Source: Ascidiaceihabitans donghaensis (GTDB taxonomy: Bacteria > Pseudomonadota > Alphaproteobacteria > Rhodobacterales > Rhodobacteraceae). Taken from it: a stretch of DNA of 64,000 bases. Location of the stretch: the NCBI RefSeq assembly GCF_900302465.1, contig NZ_OMOR01000001.1, forward strand, positions 1,674,001 through 1,738,000, written 5' to 3'. Below, one piece after another: positions 8,154 to 17,451 of this stretch (position 1 is the stretch's first letter; each line of letters opens with the position of its first letter). The notes beneath the pieces are model-generated. The model was not told where the DNA came from, ran no database searches, and saw only the letters and a program-made list of their open reading frames with translations. The translations under genes were made by a program, and so were the position numbers.

Positions 8154-8406
8154 GAAGTGTTTAAAGGCCTTTTTCGATCTGCAAATTTTAACATCTTTTA
8201 AAGCTGTTCGATGTTTTTAGCTCTAAAGTTCGGTTTTCGGCCCTAAGCCGCCCTTGCGGCTTCGGTGCCCCACTTCGGATTCCAACTTACAGCAAACACT
8301 GTCGAATTTTCCCAAAAACGGACTCAGTTTATGACAGCAAACGAAATCCCATTTTAAGATTTATCCTTTAGCTCAAGTGAAATTCCTATTTTCTAAGGTT
8401 TCACGA

Positions 8407-10020
8407 ATGCCTACAGCGTCAGAACTCCCTATTGATACAAATGCCTCTGCAAATGACATGGCGGAATCGATGTTTGGCAATGGAATTTCGATTGTCTCCT
8501 CCAGTTATACTGGGGCAACTGGGGCTTCTGGCACTTACTCCAATGGTGATGCGACAGCACCGGGTATTACGCCATCTGACACTGGCGTCATTCTTTCCAC
8601 AGGAAATGCCACCGACATCACAAACAGCAGCGGCGATGTAAATACATCTGCCGGAACCTCTACAAGCCACGGCACCAGCGGCGATAGCGACCTGGAATCC
8701 ATTTCCGGCCAAACTACATTTGACGCAGCAGTTTTCGAGGCAGAATTTATTCCCGAAGGTGGCACATTGACAATGCAAATTGTGTTCTCTTCGGAGGAGT
8801 ACCTTGAGTATGTAGATGCAGGCTTCAACGATGCTGTCGGGATTTGGGTCAATGGCGTTCAGGCCGAATTGACGGTTGGCACCGGTGATATCTCAATTGA
8901 CAACATCAACGATACCACAAACGAAAATCTATATATCGACAATGCACAGTCGGATGATTCCCATAACACAGAGATGGACGGTTTCACGATAACCCTGACC
9001 TTGAAGGCACCAGTTACACCGGGCGTCACGAACACGATAAAAATTGGCATCGCTGACGGTGGAGACGGAAGCTACGATAGCAATTTATTGATTGCCGGGA
9101 ATTCGGTGCAAACAGCACTCATCGCAGGCGATGATGAAATCTCTGTAAATGTAGGGCAAGATATCAATGTAGATCTGTTGGCGAACGACGAAAGCACTAA
9201 TAACAGTGAATTAACAATTACTCACATCAACGGGCAGCCAGTGTCAGTCGGTGATTCTGTAACTTTATCTTCCGGCGAAGTTATTGAGTTGACGGCAGAT
9301 GGTTTTGTTCTCGCGACAGCGAATGACGAAGTCGCTGAAAATGTATTTTCATACACTGTCGAAGACGAAGATGGGAATTCTGATGTTGGATTTGTTACGC
9401 TTACAACAACGCCTTGTTTTACTTCTGGTACGCGTATTTTGACGCCGCAAGGCGAGCGGCCTGTGGAGACTCTAAAACCAGGCGATTTGGTAGAAACTAT
9501 GGACCATGGCCCAAAACCACTTCTATGGGTTGGTAAATCTGAAAGGATTGCTCATGGTAGGGATGCGCCAATTGAAATTGATGAGGGAACACTTGGCGCT
9601 AAAACATGTACAGAGGTTTCGCCGCTGCATCGATTGCTAATTCGTGATCCGGATGCAATGGTTTTGTATGGTTCCTATGAAATCTTGGTACAGGCCAGGC
9701 ATCTGATAAATAATCGGACTATCCGTAGGAAAGATCGGGGAGGGAGAGTTGTCTACTTTCACTTGTTGTTTGATAAGCATGAGATCATTGAAGGGAACGG
9801 CATACTCAGCGAGAGTTTCCAGCCCGGTAAACAAACTGAAGCTAGCTTTGATCCATCTTTAAACGACGACCTTAAATGCATCATGAAGCGCAACAACATA
9901 GACGTTATGTATTCAGCCCGCCCGAGCCTAAAGAAGCATGAGGCCACCGTTTTGAATTCTCGGAAAACAGAACTGACATCAGCAACCTCGCAAGTTAGGA
10001 AAAAGTATTCATTTAACTGA
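8407..10020 (+). CDS. Secreted choice-of-anchor L / Hint-domain protein
   Basis: A 537-aa acidic protein with no ordinary signal peptide. The first ~220 residues resemble the choice-of-anchor L domain (IVFSSEEYLEYVDAGFNDAVGIW, then a Gly/Asp-rich GIADGGDGSYDSNLLIAG). A cadherin-like or Ig-like stretch of Asp/Asn-rich repeats follows (about 240-335). A Hint (hedgehog/intein) module begins at Cys337 (CFTSGTRILTPQGERPVE, LKPGDLVETMDHG, SPLHRLLI). Rhodobacterales carry many such proteins, often type I-secreted, and Hint may cleave or link the chain. I chose the ATG at 8407 (AAGG 8 nt upstream) over the in-frame GTG at 8377. The last ~60 residues are basic and look unlike the rest. Confidence 0.85.
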   Translation: MPTASELPIDTNASANDMAESMFGNGISIVSSSYTGATGASGTYSNGDATAPGITPSDTGVILSTGNATDITNSSGDVNTSAGTSTSHGTSGDSDLESISGQTTFDAAVFEAEFIPEGGTLTMQIVFSSEEYLEYVDAGFNDAVGIWVNGVQAELTVGTGDISIDNINDTTNENLYIDNAQSDDSHNTEMDGFTITLTLKAPVTPGVTNTIKIGIADGGDGSYDSNLLIAGNSVQTALIAGDDEISVNVGQDINVDLLANDESTNNSELTITHINGQPVSVGDSVTLSSGEVIELTADGFVLATANDEVAENVFSYTVEDEDGNSDVGFVTLTTTPCFTSGTRILTPQGERPVETLKPGDLVETMDHGPKPLLWVGKSERIAHGRDAPIEIDEGTLGAKTCTEVSPLHRLLIRDPDAMVLYGSYEILVQARHLINNRTIRRKDRGGRVVYFHLLFDKHEIIEGNGILSESFQPGKQTEASFDPSLNDDLKCIMKRNNIDVMYSARPSLKKHEATVLNSRKTELTSATSQVRKKYSFN

Positions 10021-10499
10021 GCGTTTTGACATGCTCGCCGCATTAGGCATTGCTGTAGTACATCGATGTACGCCATACTGAATGCGTGCTAAAAGCCGTC
10101 CTTGGAATTTTGTAAAGCCCGCTTAATCCGAATAGCGAACCTCGCAACAATATGCAGCGAAAGTCTCTCTTCCACCCACACAAACATCGACTGATGATGC
10201 ACTGAAGGATGCTTCTTCGGTATGAGAACTTGAATGCTCTGCCTGACGCCCAACCTTCACGTCTAGCCTGCAAAGCGCATTATGCAGGTGCTGCGGCGGG
10301 TGCGCCCACTCCGTGACTGGCAGCATCGAAGCTGTCCAACCCGATCACCTTTCCTACGAAACAGTTAACGGGCTATAGGTTTTTCAAGTCTGTAACTCAT
10401 TTGAGCAGAGTTTCGCTATAATTTGTCTCCATTTGAATTAAGTCGCCTACTCTAGGTTGAAAAATTGTCGTGTTAAGAAATTGTTAAGGCTATTTTTTC
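10021..10499. other. Intergenic stretch, no gene supported
   Basis: Both strands carry only short ORFs with no recognisable content. The middle part (about 10.12-10.33 kb) is GC-richer than the ends, in the style of host repeats, but I could not align it to another copy in this window. The last 120 bp are AT-rich and may hold the promoter of the small genes that follow. Confidence 0.5.
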
Positions 10500-10745
10500 A
10501 TGACGTCCTGCATCAGTGTTTTAACTTTTGGTATTGAGACCAACATGCACAAATCAGAAATGCTCAACAGAAGCCTGGTTGCCGCCAGCGTCGCAGGCGC
10601 GGAGGGCTTTGAAGAAACAAAACGCGCATTCGAAAACATTGCACGCACCTTTTTTGAAGTAGACACGGAGGTGGCTTGCGCAATTGAACCAACTATTCTT
10701 GTCACAAATCGCATCTCAGATCGTGTTATTTTCTCATCTGAGTAA
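10500..10745 (+). CDS. Small hypothetical protein
   Basis: An 81-aa ORF with AAGG about 10 nt before its ATG. The middle (LVAASVAGAEGFEETKRAFENIARTFFEVDTEVACAIEP) could form helices. I do not recognise it. An ORF of similar size overlaps it on the opposite strand, so the coding strand is not certain. It is the first of three short plus-strand ORFs pointing towards the prophage. Confidence 0.35.
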   Translation: MTSCISVLTFGIETNMHKSEMLNRSLVAASVAGAEGFEETKRAFENIARTFFEVDTEVACAIEPTILVTNRISDRVIFSSE

Positions 10746-10809
10746 CCTCCTGTTAACCTTTGCATTCAACTCTGAGTGGGATCGAAATCTACTGTGGAGT
10801 AAGCGCAAT

Positions 10810-11031
10810 ATGCCAAAGAATGATGTCCACGCTAGCCTGTTAGAAGGTGGTGAGCACTTTAGTACTTCAGCTGAACTGCTTAATCGAAGCCAAATGCGTG
10901 CTTATCGCAATTCCGAGCGCCATATCTATGATGCGATACTGGCTGAAATCTTGCCAATGATTGGAGATCGATCAATGCACCACAGAATTGCATGCGGCGG
11001 TCGGGGTATTAAATCAACAAAGCCAGTTTGA
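10810..11031 (+). CDS. Small hypothetical protein
   Basis: A 73-aa product starting MPKNDVHASLLEGG. GGAG lies about 11 nt before the ATG. It is polar and helix-rich (SAELLNRSQMRAYRNSERHIYDAILAEIL) and unrecognised. It sits 14 nt ahead of the next small gene, so the two may be cotranscribed. It could belong to the host or to the right end of the prophage. Confidence 0.45.
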   Translation: MPKNDVHASLLEGGEHFSTSAELLNRSQMRAYRNSERHIYDAILAEILPMIGDRSMHHRIACGGRGIKSTKPV

Positions 11032-11045
11032 TTGGGAGGTTCGCT

Positions 11046-11219
11046 ATGTCAAAAAATTACTGGATTATAGATGCCTTGCTGCAAATCAGGCCTTTAGTAG
11101 AACAATGTGGTGTCCCTGAGGTTGTTCAAGCAGTCGACGATGCTTTGACAAAAATTTCTACGGAGTATGAGAGGCAGCTCTTGGACAAATGGGAGGCAAA
11201 TGCATTGGAAAGGACTTGA
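11046..11219 (+). CDS. Small hypothetical protein
   Basis: A 57-aa product (MSKNYWIIDALLQIRPLVEQ...) with a strong GGGAGG 6 nt before the ATG, the best initiation signal of the three small ORFs here. It is helix-rich with an amphipathic pattern and unrecognised. It ends about 150 bp before the convergent prophage tail gene. Confidence 0.5.
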   Translation: MSKNYWIIDALLQIRPLVEQCGVPEVVQAVDDALTKISTEYERQLLDKWEANALERT

Positions 11220-11367
11220 TCGATAGCGCACTGAAAACCAAGATGTGAAGTGCGCGGCTCTTTGCCTGCGACCCAAAGCTCACCGTCGGAGTTCAACGCG
11301 GTGTGGGCAGTATGTATGAATTGGAGTCTAACTGACCACGCCATTGTACGGTGCGGGATGGATCGCC

Positions 11368-14300
11368 TTAAGAATACCCATTGATCTGCTCCAGCCTTGT
11401 GTTGACGAAGGTCAGTGTGACATCGCCGCTGCCTGCATCCAGTTGCTGTGCGACAACGCGGAATTCATCGAAGGTGTTGGCGGGAACCCCGACCGCATCA
11501 TCGGCCCAGAGCAGGTTGAACTCGATGTCACGGTTCACATCGCTGGCGTAGAAATACCGGATCCCCATGACGTCCAGGTCTGTCCAGCCACCCGACGGCA
11601 CTTGCCGTCCCTGCATCTTGAAGTACAGACGGCCGTCTGCTGCTGTCAGAGGCTTGAACAGACCGTTCACGATGGCACTCATGGGGTTTGTGACGCCGGA
11701 GGTTGGCACGGCCGGATCGATTGGCACGTAGGGCGCAAACGCGCATTCCATGACGTCCGAGACCGCGTTGTAGCTGCCTTGCACAACGGTCTGTGTGAAG
11801 TTGGCTGTGAAGAACCGGCGCGATGTCGCATCGTTGTCGATCATATCGCCGGTGACGGTCAGGTTCTCGACGTCCAGGTGTTCTGTCTTGATCGAGCCTG
11901 CAGCGATGCTGCGGGCGGTGACAGAATTGGTGCGCAGTTTGCCGCCGTCGATCAGGGTGGTGCCGCCAGGACTGAACGGGGCAGGGTGCTGCGCGTTCTC
12001 GTGCGACTTTGCGATTTGCGGTTGGTGCAGGTAGAGAATGCTGTTGTCGTTCTCTTTGGTGCCCTTTTTAATGATCTGGCAGCCTGCGTATGCGGCCCCT
12101 GCAGGCACGACGTCTTTGGTCCAATACTGCGCCCACAGGTTGGGATTGTCGGAGCTGCCAGTGGGACCGTCGATCACTTCTGTGCGCGGCCCGAAGCTCA
12201 AGAAGCTGCCGTTCGCATCCAGAAACCGGAAACGGAACTCAAAGTCGCAGCGGTGGGCGGAGGCTTTGAAACTGGCTTCGATCCAATCGCCTTCAGTGAC
12301 GGGAACGCCATCGATGGTGGTGTCCTCTTGGATTTCGCTGACTTGGATAATGCGGTAGTTGCCATCGCCTGACGCGCCAGTCTGTCTGATCTGGAGCACT
12401 GGATAGGCGGTGCCCGCAAAATTTTCACCGGCATTGCGCAGGCTCAGTTCCGTCTCGTCGCCAGATCCGCCTGCATTGCTCAGTCGACGCCAACCGTCGA
12501 TGCCGCCGGAAAAGTCGGTGTTGGACAACAGGTTCTGCCCGAGGCCAACGGTCAGCCGGTTGGTGGCAAGAGTGCCAGGCGCAATCACGTCACCCAACAG
12601 TTCAAGCAATGCACCGCCTGTGCCGTTGGGGTTGGCAAAAGATGTGGCGCGGAACCCTGCGATGCCGCCGCTTGCGGTTTCAACTGTGACGCCGGCATAA
12701 GCAGAGGCAAAGCCGCTTAAATCTGCGACGGCCGAGGCGTGTTGCGTGATCGTGGCGCTGACACCGCCAGCCGAGACCTGAAGCTGGTTCAGCAATGTCC
12801 CAAACGCGGTCTGTGGGTTGAGCTGAAGGCCTTCGATGTTGTCGATGCTGCCGGCGATGAACCCGAGATCGGTGCCGATGGATGCCTCAAGAGCCGTGAC
12901 GGCCGCCGCGATCGCAGCGTTGGCCTGTGCACTGGTGTAGAAGTTTTCGTAGATTGCGGCGTTGGTTTGATCCGCCTCAACCGTGAAGCCATCCAGATTT
13001 TCCACTGTCGTGTTATCGATCAGAATGGCCGCGTTGCCAGAGGCCCATGTGTTGTAATCCGCAAGATCCGTCACGACAGAATTGTTGGCATCGACCGCGA
13101 TGAACCAGACTTCAAGGTAAGCGGTGCCCGCTGGCGCTTGCTGGTCGTATGCCACGCGGTACCATGTGGCATTGTCGATCGTGTTGCCGTTGGCTGTGTA
13201 GATCAGATGTGCTGCACCATTGGACACGGCGCGGCTGATCTCGGAGCCTTCAGCATCAATGAAGACGAACTCTAGCAAGACGTCTTCTTCACCAACAAAG
13301 TGATCGTCCGCAATCGACGCGCTGTTGCCGGGGTTTCCAGATGTGCGCACGGCATAAGAGACCCGCCAGGTCTGCGCACCACCGCCCAGAAAGCGTTTGC
13401 CGATCGCCCACCAGCGGCCAGCCGTGAATGCCGTTTGACCAAAGGCCCGCGCACTTGCAAAATTGGCGTCCGGATCGGACATGTCGTCGCCAAAGATTTC
13501 AAGGTTGTCGAAGGCGGTTGCATTGAATGCACGCCCCAACCAACCGGGGGGAACGCCTGTTTCGCCGACCTCGCCAAGCTCAAACCCGCCGTTCGCATGC
13601 CGTGCATTTGAGATCAACGAGGTGCGCACGCTTGCGATACGCCCCTGCAGAACCGTGTCGAGCTGCGCATTGGCGTCCGTTTGCTGTTGAAACGCATCTG
13701 ACAGTGATCCGACAAATCCCTCTGTGAGGGCGTCGTGATCAGACTGCAGATCACCTGCATCTTCCAAAGCCTCAATCGCGTTGATGCCCGCTTCATCTGC
13801 AGCGGCTTTTGCTTCATCAAGTGCGGTGTTCACATCGTCACCAAGATCACTTCGCCCTGGGCGGATGTCCGGTGTGGTGGCTGCGACCCAAGCGGTCCAT
13901 GATGTCGGGCGGTTTACGTCCCATTGGGCGCGGGCTTCATAATCTGTGTCGGGCAGGATGCCAGCGGCCAACAGCAGTTCGCCAGCGGTGATGTCTGTCA
14001 CGTTTCCACGCAGCGCAACGGTTGATGTATCCTTCAAGCGCACTTCCCACATCAACCCCGACACGTCGTCTTGCCCGTCACCAAGCCATGTCAGGTTCAA
14101 TGCAGGGCGGCGGTTGGTGGGGCCGGCATCAACAACGGCAAATGCCTCAACGTGGAAACCTGCCACGCTTTGTGGCTGGGGCTGTGTGATTGTGACCGGC
14201 ACATCCAGAACCTGAGTTTCCAAGACAACGTTCCAATCGAAGTCAGCGGGGTCAACTTCACGCATGTTCAGGCGGGGCAGGCCCGTCATCAATGGATTGA

Positions 14301-15714
14301 CGTCTGATCCGACATCAAAAATCTTGCCATCATAACCGTTGCGCTCGGACGTCCATGCAATGGTGTCCAAAGGTTCCACAACGCTTGCGTCGGCCGGCAG
14401 GGTCAGGTCGTGGGTGCGCAACCGGCGATCATCGCGCACATAGGCGTCCATGATCCGTTGGACTTGCTGCGGGTAGGGGCAGGCGGACAGGTTCAGATCA
14501 GCGACACGTTGTTGGCCGCCGTCTTCCGTTTGAAACGCTACATAGGTGCGTTTGGGTGCTTCGCGCGGCTGCCACAGTGTTGCGGGATCTGGATAGACCG
14601 CTTGGATCGCATTGATGGGATCATCGTTTTCGGCGAAGGGTTTGAACTGTTCACTTTCCGTGATCAGGATGTCGTCATCGGTCATGAAGAACACGGGCAG
14701 ACCAGGACCGCCCAAGCGGATTTTCCAGACGCCACCGCTTTCGACCATCTCGCCACCGGTGGCCGCCATCATCTCTTCCAGAACGGCTGCGGGTTCATCG
14801 TCCACAAACACCTCGTAAGATGTCCTGAAGCGCGGCTCGGATGTTTCATCTGCAAGCGTGACGGCTTCGTCAGCCGTGTTCATCGCAGCCCACCAAACGG
14901 CCAAAGGCAGATCCGCAGCCGTAGCATTGCCGCCCCAGATCTCGCCGCCGTCCAGATCAATGCCCCGGTGGATGTTGTAGGCTTGCACCGCGACATTGGC
15001 AGACGCTTCCCATGTGGCTTTGTCTGCCCACCGATGGGGCCCCGCGCCACCGACGCTGGTGTCTTTGCGCGGATCATACAAAGGGATGCCGCCAAGTTCA
15101 AAACGCACACTTGGAAAGCTGGAAAAGACTTCACGTTTAAAGCGGAATGTCAGAACGGCGTAACAGATCCCTGTTCCGATCATATCGGCGGTCCAGGGGC
15201 GATCGGGATAGTCGGCGTATTTGTCCAACAGCATCGGGTCGGCGACGGTTTGTGTGCCGTCATAATATCGGACCCAAGCATAATCTGTGAACCGGCCCAG
15301 AATGGGTGTGCCATAGTCTTCATGCGCTTCGTTCCCGAACTCTGCCCGTTCTCCTTCAAGGATCAGCCCTTCAAGGGTTTGACCGGGAATATCGCCCAGT
15401 TCGATGACAAAGGTCAGATAGGCATTGGGTGTGCCGCCAACGGTGCCATGGCTCATTGGGGGGCATGTCAGCTGCCCCTCGGACGCGTATGTGCCCAGAA
15501 TGAAGGACGCAGGTGTGACGCCGCCTGATTGCGTCTTTTGCGTCCGGATCCCCGGTGTGCGCACCTTTGGTTTGCCAGCCAGACTTGCGCGGACTGCCGA
15601 GATGGCCACGGACAGCAACAGCCGGCCAAAGATCGTTTCTGTTAGGAAAGCGCCCAAGGCACTCCCGGCGACGGCTCCAGAAATCGCGGTTATGGCGGCA
15701 GCAACAAATGGCAT
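11368..15714 (-). CDS. Phage tail tip / host-specificity protein (gpJ-like)
   Basis: A 1448-aa protein, the largest in the window. The N-terminal region (MPFVAAAITAISGAVAGSAL) has a hydrophobic, Ala/Gly-rich stretch. It continues with a gpJ-like tip region (PPMSHGTVGGTPNAYLTFVIELGDIPG, residues ~70-450), fibronectin-III-like strands (PALNLTWLGDGQDDVSG, DTDYEARAQWDV), Ala-rich coiled regions (LDEAKAAADEAGINAIEAL) and jelly-roll-like blocks with repeated NLLSNTDFSGGIDGW-type sequence, ending in a receptor-binding-like part. It follows the usual siphovirus tail-tip genes. The ATG at 15714 starts 2 bp past the stop of the upstream gene; the upstream open frame is only a shadow. It is the last prophage gene. 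Confidence 0.85.
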   Translation of the reverse strand: MPFVAAAITAISGAVAGSALGAFLTETIFGRLLLSVAISAVRASLAGKPKVRTPGIRTQKTQSGGVTPASFILGTYASEGQLTCPPMSHGTVGGTPNAYLTFVIELGDIPGQTLEGLILEGERAEFGNEAHEDYGTPILGRFTDYAWVRYYDGTQTVADPMLLDKYADYPDRPWTADMIGTGICYAVLTFRFKREVFSSFPSVRFELGGIPLYDPRKDTSVGGAGPHRWADKATWEASANVAVQAYNIHRGIDLDGGEIWGGNATAADLPLAVWWAAMNTADEAVTLADETSEPRFRTSYEVFVDDEPAAVLEEMMAATGGEMVESGGVWKIRLGGPGLPVFFMTDDDILITESEQFKPFAENDDPINAIQAVYPDPATLWQPREAPKRTYVAFQTEDGGQQRVADLNLSACPYPQQVQRIMDAYVRDDRRLRTHDLTLPADASVVEPLDTIAWTSERNGYDGKIFDVGSDVNPLMTGLPRLNMREVDPADFDWNVVLETQVLDVPVTITQPQPQSVAGFHVEAFAVVDAGPTNRRPALNLTWLGDGQDDVSGLMWEVRLKDTSTVALRGNVTDITAGELLLAAGILPDTDYEARAQWDVNRPTSWTAWVAATTPDIRPGRSDLGDDVNTALDEAKAAADEAGINAIEALEDAGDLQSDHDALTEGFVGSLSDAFQQQTDANAQLDTVLQGRIASVRTSLISNARHANGGFELGEVGETGVPPGWLGRAFNATAFDNLEIFGDDMSDPDANFASARAFGQTAFTAGRWWAIGKRFLGGGAQTWRVSYAVRTSGNPGNSASIADDHFVGEEDVLLEFVFIDAEGSEISRAVSNGAAHLIYTANGNTIDNATWYRVAYDQQAPAGTAYLEVWFIAVDANNSVVTDLADYNTWASGNAAILIDNTTVENLDGFTVEADQTNAAIYENFYTSAQANAAIAAAVTALEASIGTDLGFIAGSIDNIEGLQLNPQTAFGTLLNQLQVSAGGVSATITQHASAVADLSGFASAYAGVTVETASGGIAGFRATSFANPNGTGGALLELLGDVIAPGTLATNRLTVGLGQNLLSNTDFSGGIDGWRRLSNAGGSGDETELSLRNAGENFAGTAYPVLQIRQTGASGDGNYRIIQVSEIQEDTTIDGVPVTEGDWIEASFKASAHRCDFEFRFRFLDANGSFLSFGPRTEVIDGPTGSSDNPNLWAQYWTKDVVPAGAAYAGCQIIKKGTKENDNSILYLHQPQIAKSHENAQHPAPFSPGGTTLIDGGKLRTNSVTARSIAAGSIKTEHLDVENLTVTGDMIDNDATSRRFFTANFTQTVVQGSYNAVSDVMECAFAPYVPIDPAVPTSGVTNPMSAIVNGLFKPLTAADGRLYFKMQGRQVPSGGWTDLDVMGIRYFYASDVNRDIEFNLLWADDAVGVPANTFDEFRVVAQQLDAGSGDVTLTFVNTRLEQINGYS

Positions 15715-15715
15715 C

Positions 15716-16126
15716 TTAAACTCCCAAGATTTCTGTGGCGTTTGTGAGGGGAAGGTGCGCCAGACCGGATGGCGCCAGGACATAGACGTTTGGTCCTTGC
15801 ACGATGCCCAAAGCGGGCCCATCGGAGCTTGGCATGACGGCGGCATCCCCGACGTTGGCAAAGGCCAAAGGTTTGGTCGGCAGATGTGACTTGGCCAGAG
15901 CGATGTGATCTGCAAACCCGTTGTCGCGCAGTAAGCGCATGCCGCCCACTGTGGTCGAATATTGACCGCGGTAAGGTGCTGCAAAATCATGCCCGGTCAT
16001 CGCCAGCACGCCGCCTGCAACAAACAGGGCGCAATCATTTAAACCCTCTTCAAACGGCGTTCGAGCGGTCTGTTGAAGATAGGCAAGAAGGTGTTTTCGC
16101 CAGTCTGGCAAGCGGGTGAAGGTCAT
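15716..16126 (-). CDS. Tail assembly protein, NlpC/P60- or DUF6950-like
   Basis: A 136-aa protein between two tail-tip genes, where lambda-like and GTA-like phages carry an NlpC/P60-type peptidase (gpK position). It has NDCALFVAGGVLAMTG, with a Cys in the place of the catalytic NlpC Cys, and a later VGDAAVMPSSDGPALGIVQG, but no clear catalytic His motif. It therefore fits the DUF6950-type relatives better than an active hydrolase. ATGA overlap with the upstream gene shows coupling. Confidence 0.7.
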   Translation of the reverse strand: MTFTRLPDWRKHLLAYLQQTARTPFEEGLNDCALFVAGGVLAMTGHDFAAPYRGQYSTTVGGMRLLRDNGFADHIALAKSHLPTKPLAFANVGDAAVMPSSDGPALGIVQGPNVYVLAPSGLAHLPLTNATEILGV

Positions 16127-16788
16127 CGGTTTGTGCTTTCAAGTGGCGTGGGCGTTGGGCCTGCAACAACAGGTGTCGGGGCCGCTTGTCGGATTTCTCC
16201 CCAGACGACTTCGATGGATCCGCTGACGTCTGCATATTGACGGAATGCATCGTTGGGAGACCGCGCCCGCAAAGAGGCATCGGATTTGCGCAAAGCCAAC
16301 GTCCGGGTCAGTGAGCGGGCGGAATTGACGATGCTGAGCTCGCAGGTTGCTTGTTCGCCGGGCGGCGGCCGCGTGAACTCCAACCCTGCAACGATGCCTT
16401 TGTAGACCCGGTGGGGTTCTGCGATCAGCTGCTCTGTTTGTGGGTCGAAGTTGGCGATGTGCATTTGGAATGGCGCATTGCGTGTCTCGTATCCGCGTGT
16501 CGCTTCTTGCACTTCAGGTGCGACAGCTGAGAATTCCACCCGCGTGGTGCGCACACTCATGCCGCGCTCGGTGATGATCGGGGGCACCTTCAGGATGGTG
16601 CCGGCACCGAAATAGTCGCGGGCTTGTCCGTCGATTGAAAACGTCTCGTGATCCGCGCCGGACCAGAGCCCGATGGTGGCAGGCTCGCCGGTTGCGCGAT
16701 CCTTGGCTTCGATCCAGATCAGAACCTGAGCGTGGCGTGCGCCGCGCTCTGCCAGATGGGCCAGCAAAATGGGGGAAAAGTCACGCAT
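16123..16788 (-). CDS. Phage distal tail protein
   Basis: A 221-aa protein in the position of the distal-tail/minor-tail proteins just before the hub. It opens with MRDFSPILLAHLAERGARHA and contains beta-rich segments (DYFGAGTILKVPPIITERG, FTRPPPGEQATCELSIVNSARSL). The C-terminus is Pro/Thr-rich (APTPVVAGPTPTPLE). The assignment rests mainly on gene order; sequence resemblance to DUF2163-type proteins is weak. It overlaps the next gene by ATGA. Confidence 0.65.
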   Translation of the reverse strand: MRDFSPILLAHLAERGARHAQVLIWIEAKDRATGEPATIGLWSGADHETFSIDGQARDYFGAGTILKVPPIITERGMSVRTTRVEFSAVAPEVQEATRGYETRNAPFQMHIANFDPQTEQLIAEPHRVYKGIVAGLEFTRPPPGEQATCELSIVNSARSLTRTLALRKSDASLRARSPNDAFRQYADVSGSIEVVWGEIRQAAPTPVVAGPTPTPLESTNR

Positions 16789-16791
16789 GGT

Positions 16792-17451
16792 TTATCTCAA
16801 TGTTTGTTGGAAGTCGAAGGCGATGCCTTCTGTGGTGAACCGTGATGTGCGGCCTGCCTCGACAGAGCCGGGGCGGATCAAGGCTTTGCAGGCTGCGTTT
16901 GCCAAAGTGACTGGCGTTCCGATCTGGGCACCTGGGCGCACAGGCGGTTGGACTTTGAACACGGGCGACAAGCCGTCGTTGTCGGCTTGAACGCTTGATG
17001 TGACGACACGGTGCAGGGCGTAGCGCGTCGGGTTCGATCTGTAGGTGAAAGACAGATAATCCCCGCGTGTCAGCACATAGTTCGGACGCAGCCCGGCAAG
17101 TGCGATCGTGTTTGCGTCATTTGGCAAGGAGGCCAGCAGAACATTCGCCGTTTGGATGTCGACGCCTTGAGGATCAGACCGGGGGAAGGGGTGTGTGATG
17201 TGGCTGGCCATGAAGAATTTGCCAGCACCGCGCATGTCATCGATCAGCACTTGCGCAGACAGTGTTTCCGATCTGGTCAGCCGTCCCAAAGTGACACGGC
17301 CATTCCAAAGACGGGTGCCAATGTTTGAAGGCAGGACTTCCCCACCGGCCGTTTCTGCAATCTCGACGACTTCGGGCAGATGGAATTCAATCGCGCTGAT
17401 TGGCAAGGCTTGCAAAAAGTCGGCAAGGGATGCTGGTGTTACCTCTGGCAT
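16792..17451 (-). CDS. Phage tail protein (hypothetical minor tail)
   Basis: A 219-aa beta-rich protein between the tape measure and distal tail genes. The start MPEVTPASLADFLQALPIS overlaps the tape-measure stop by TGATG, so the long upstream open frame is a shadow of the tape measure gene. Features seen: LPSNIGTRLWNGRVTLGRLT, LPNDANTIALAGLRPNYVLT. The position suggests a tail-tip adaptor, but no family was recognised. Confidence 0.7.
   Translation of the reverse strand: MPEVTPASLADFLQALPISAIEFHLPEVVEIAETAGGEVLPSNIGTRLWNGRVTLGRLTRSETLSAQVLIDDMRGAGKFFMASHITHPFPRSDPQGVDIQTANVLLASLPNDANTIALAGLRPNYVLTRGDYLSFTYRSNPTRYALHRVVTSSVQADNDGLSPVFKVQPPVRPGAQIGTPVTLANAACKALIRPGSVEAGRTSRFTTEGIAFDFQQTLR

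Noticed and set aside
7979-8194. Reverse ORF sharing the phrase FAANISVIHC with one at 49263-49490
   Set aside because: The similarity is a by-product of the conserved DNA repeat; codon positions show no protein-type constraint in two copies.
11344-12372. Forward 342-codon ORF over the tail tip gene
   Set aside because: Composition and position mirror the tail tip gene on the other strand; no initiation signal.
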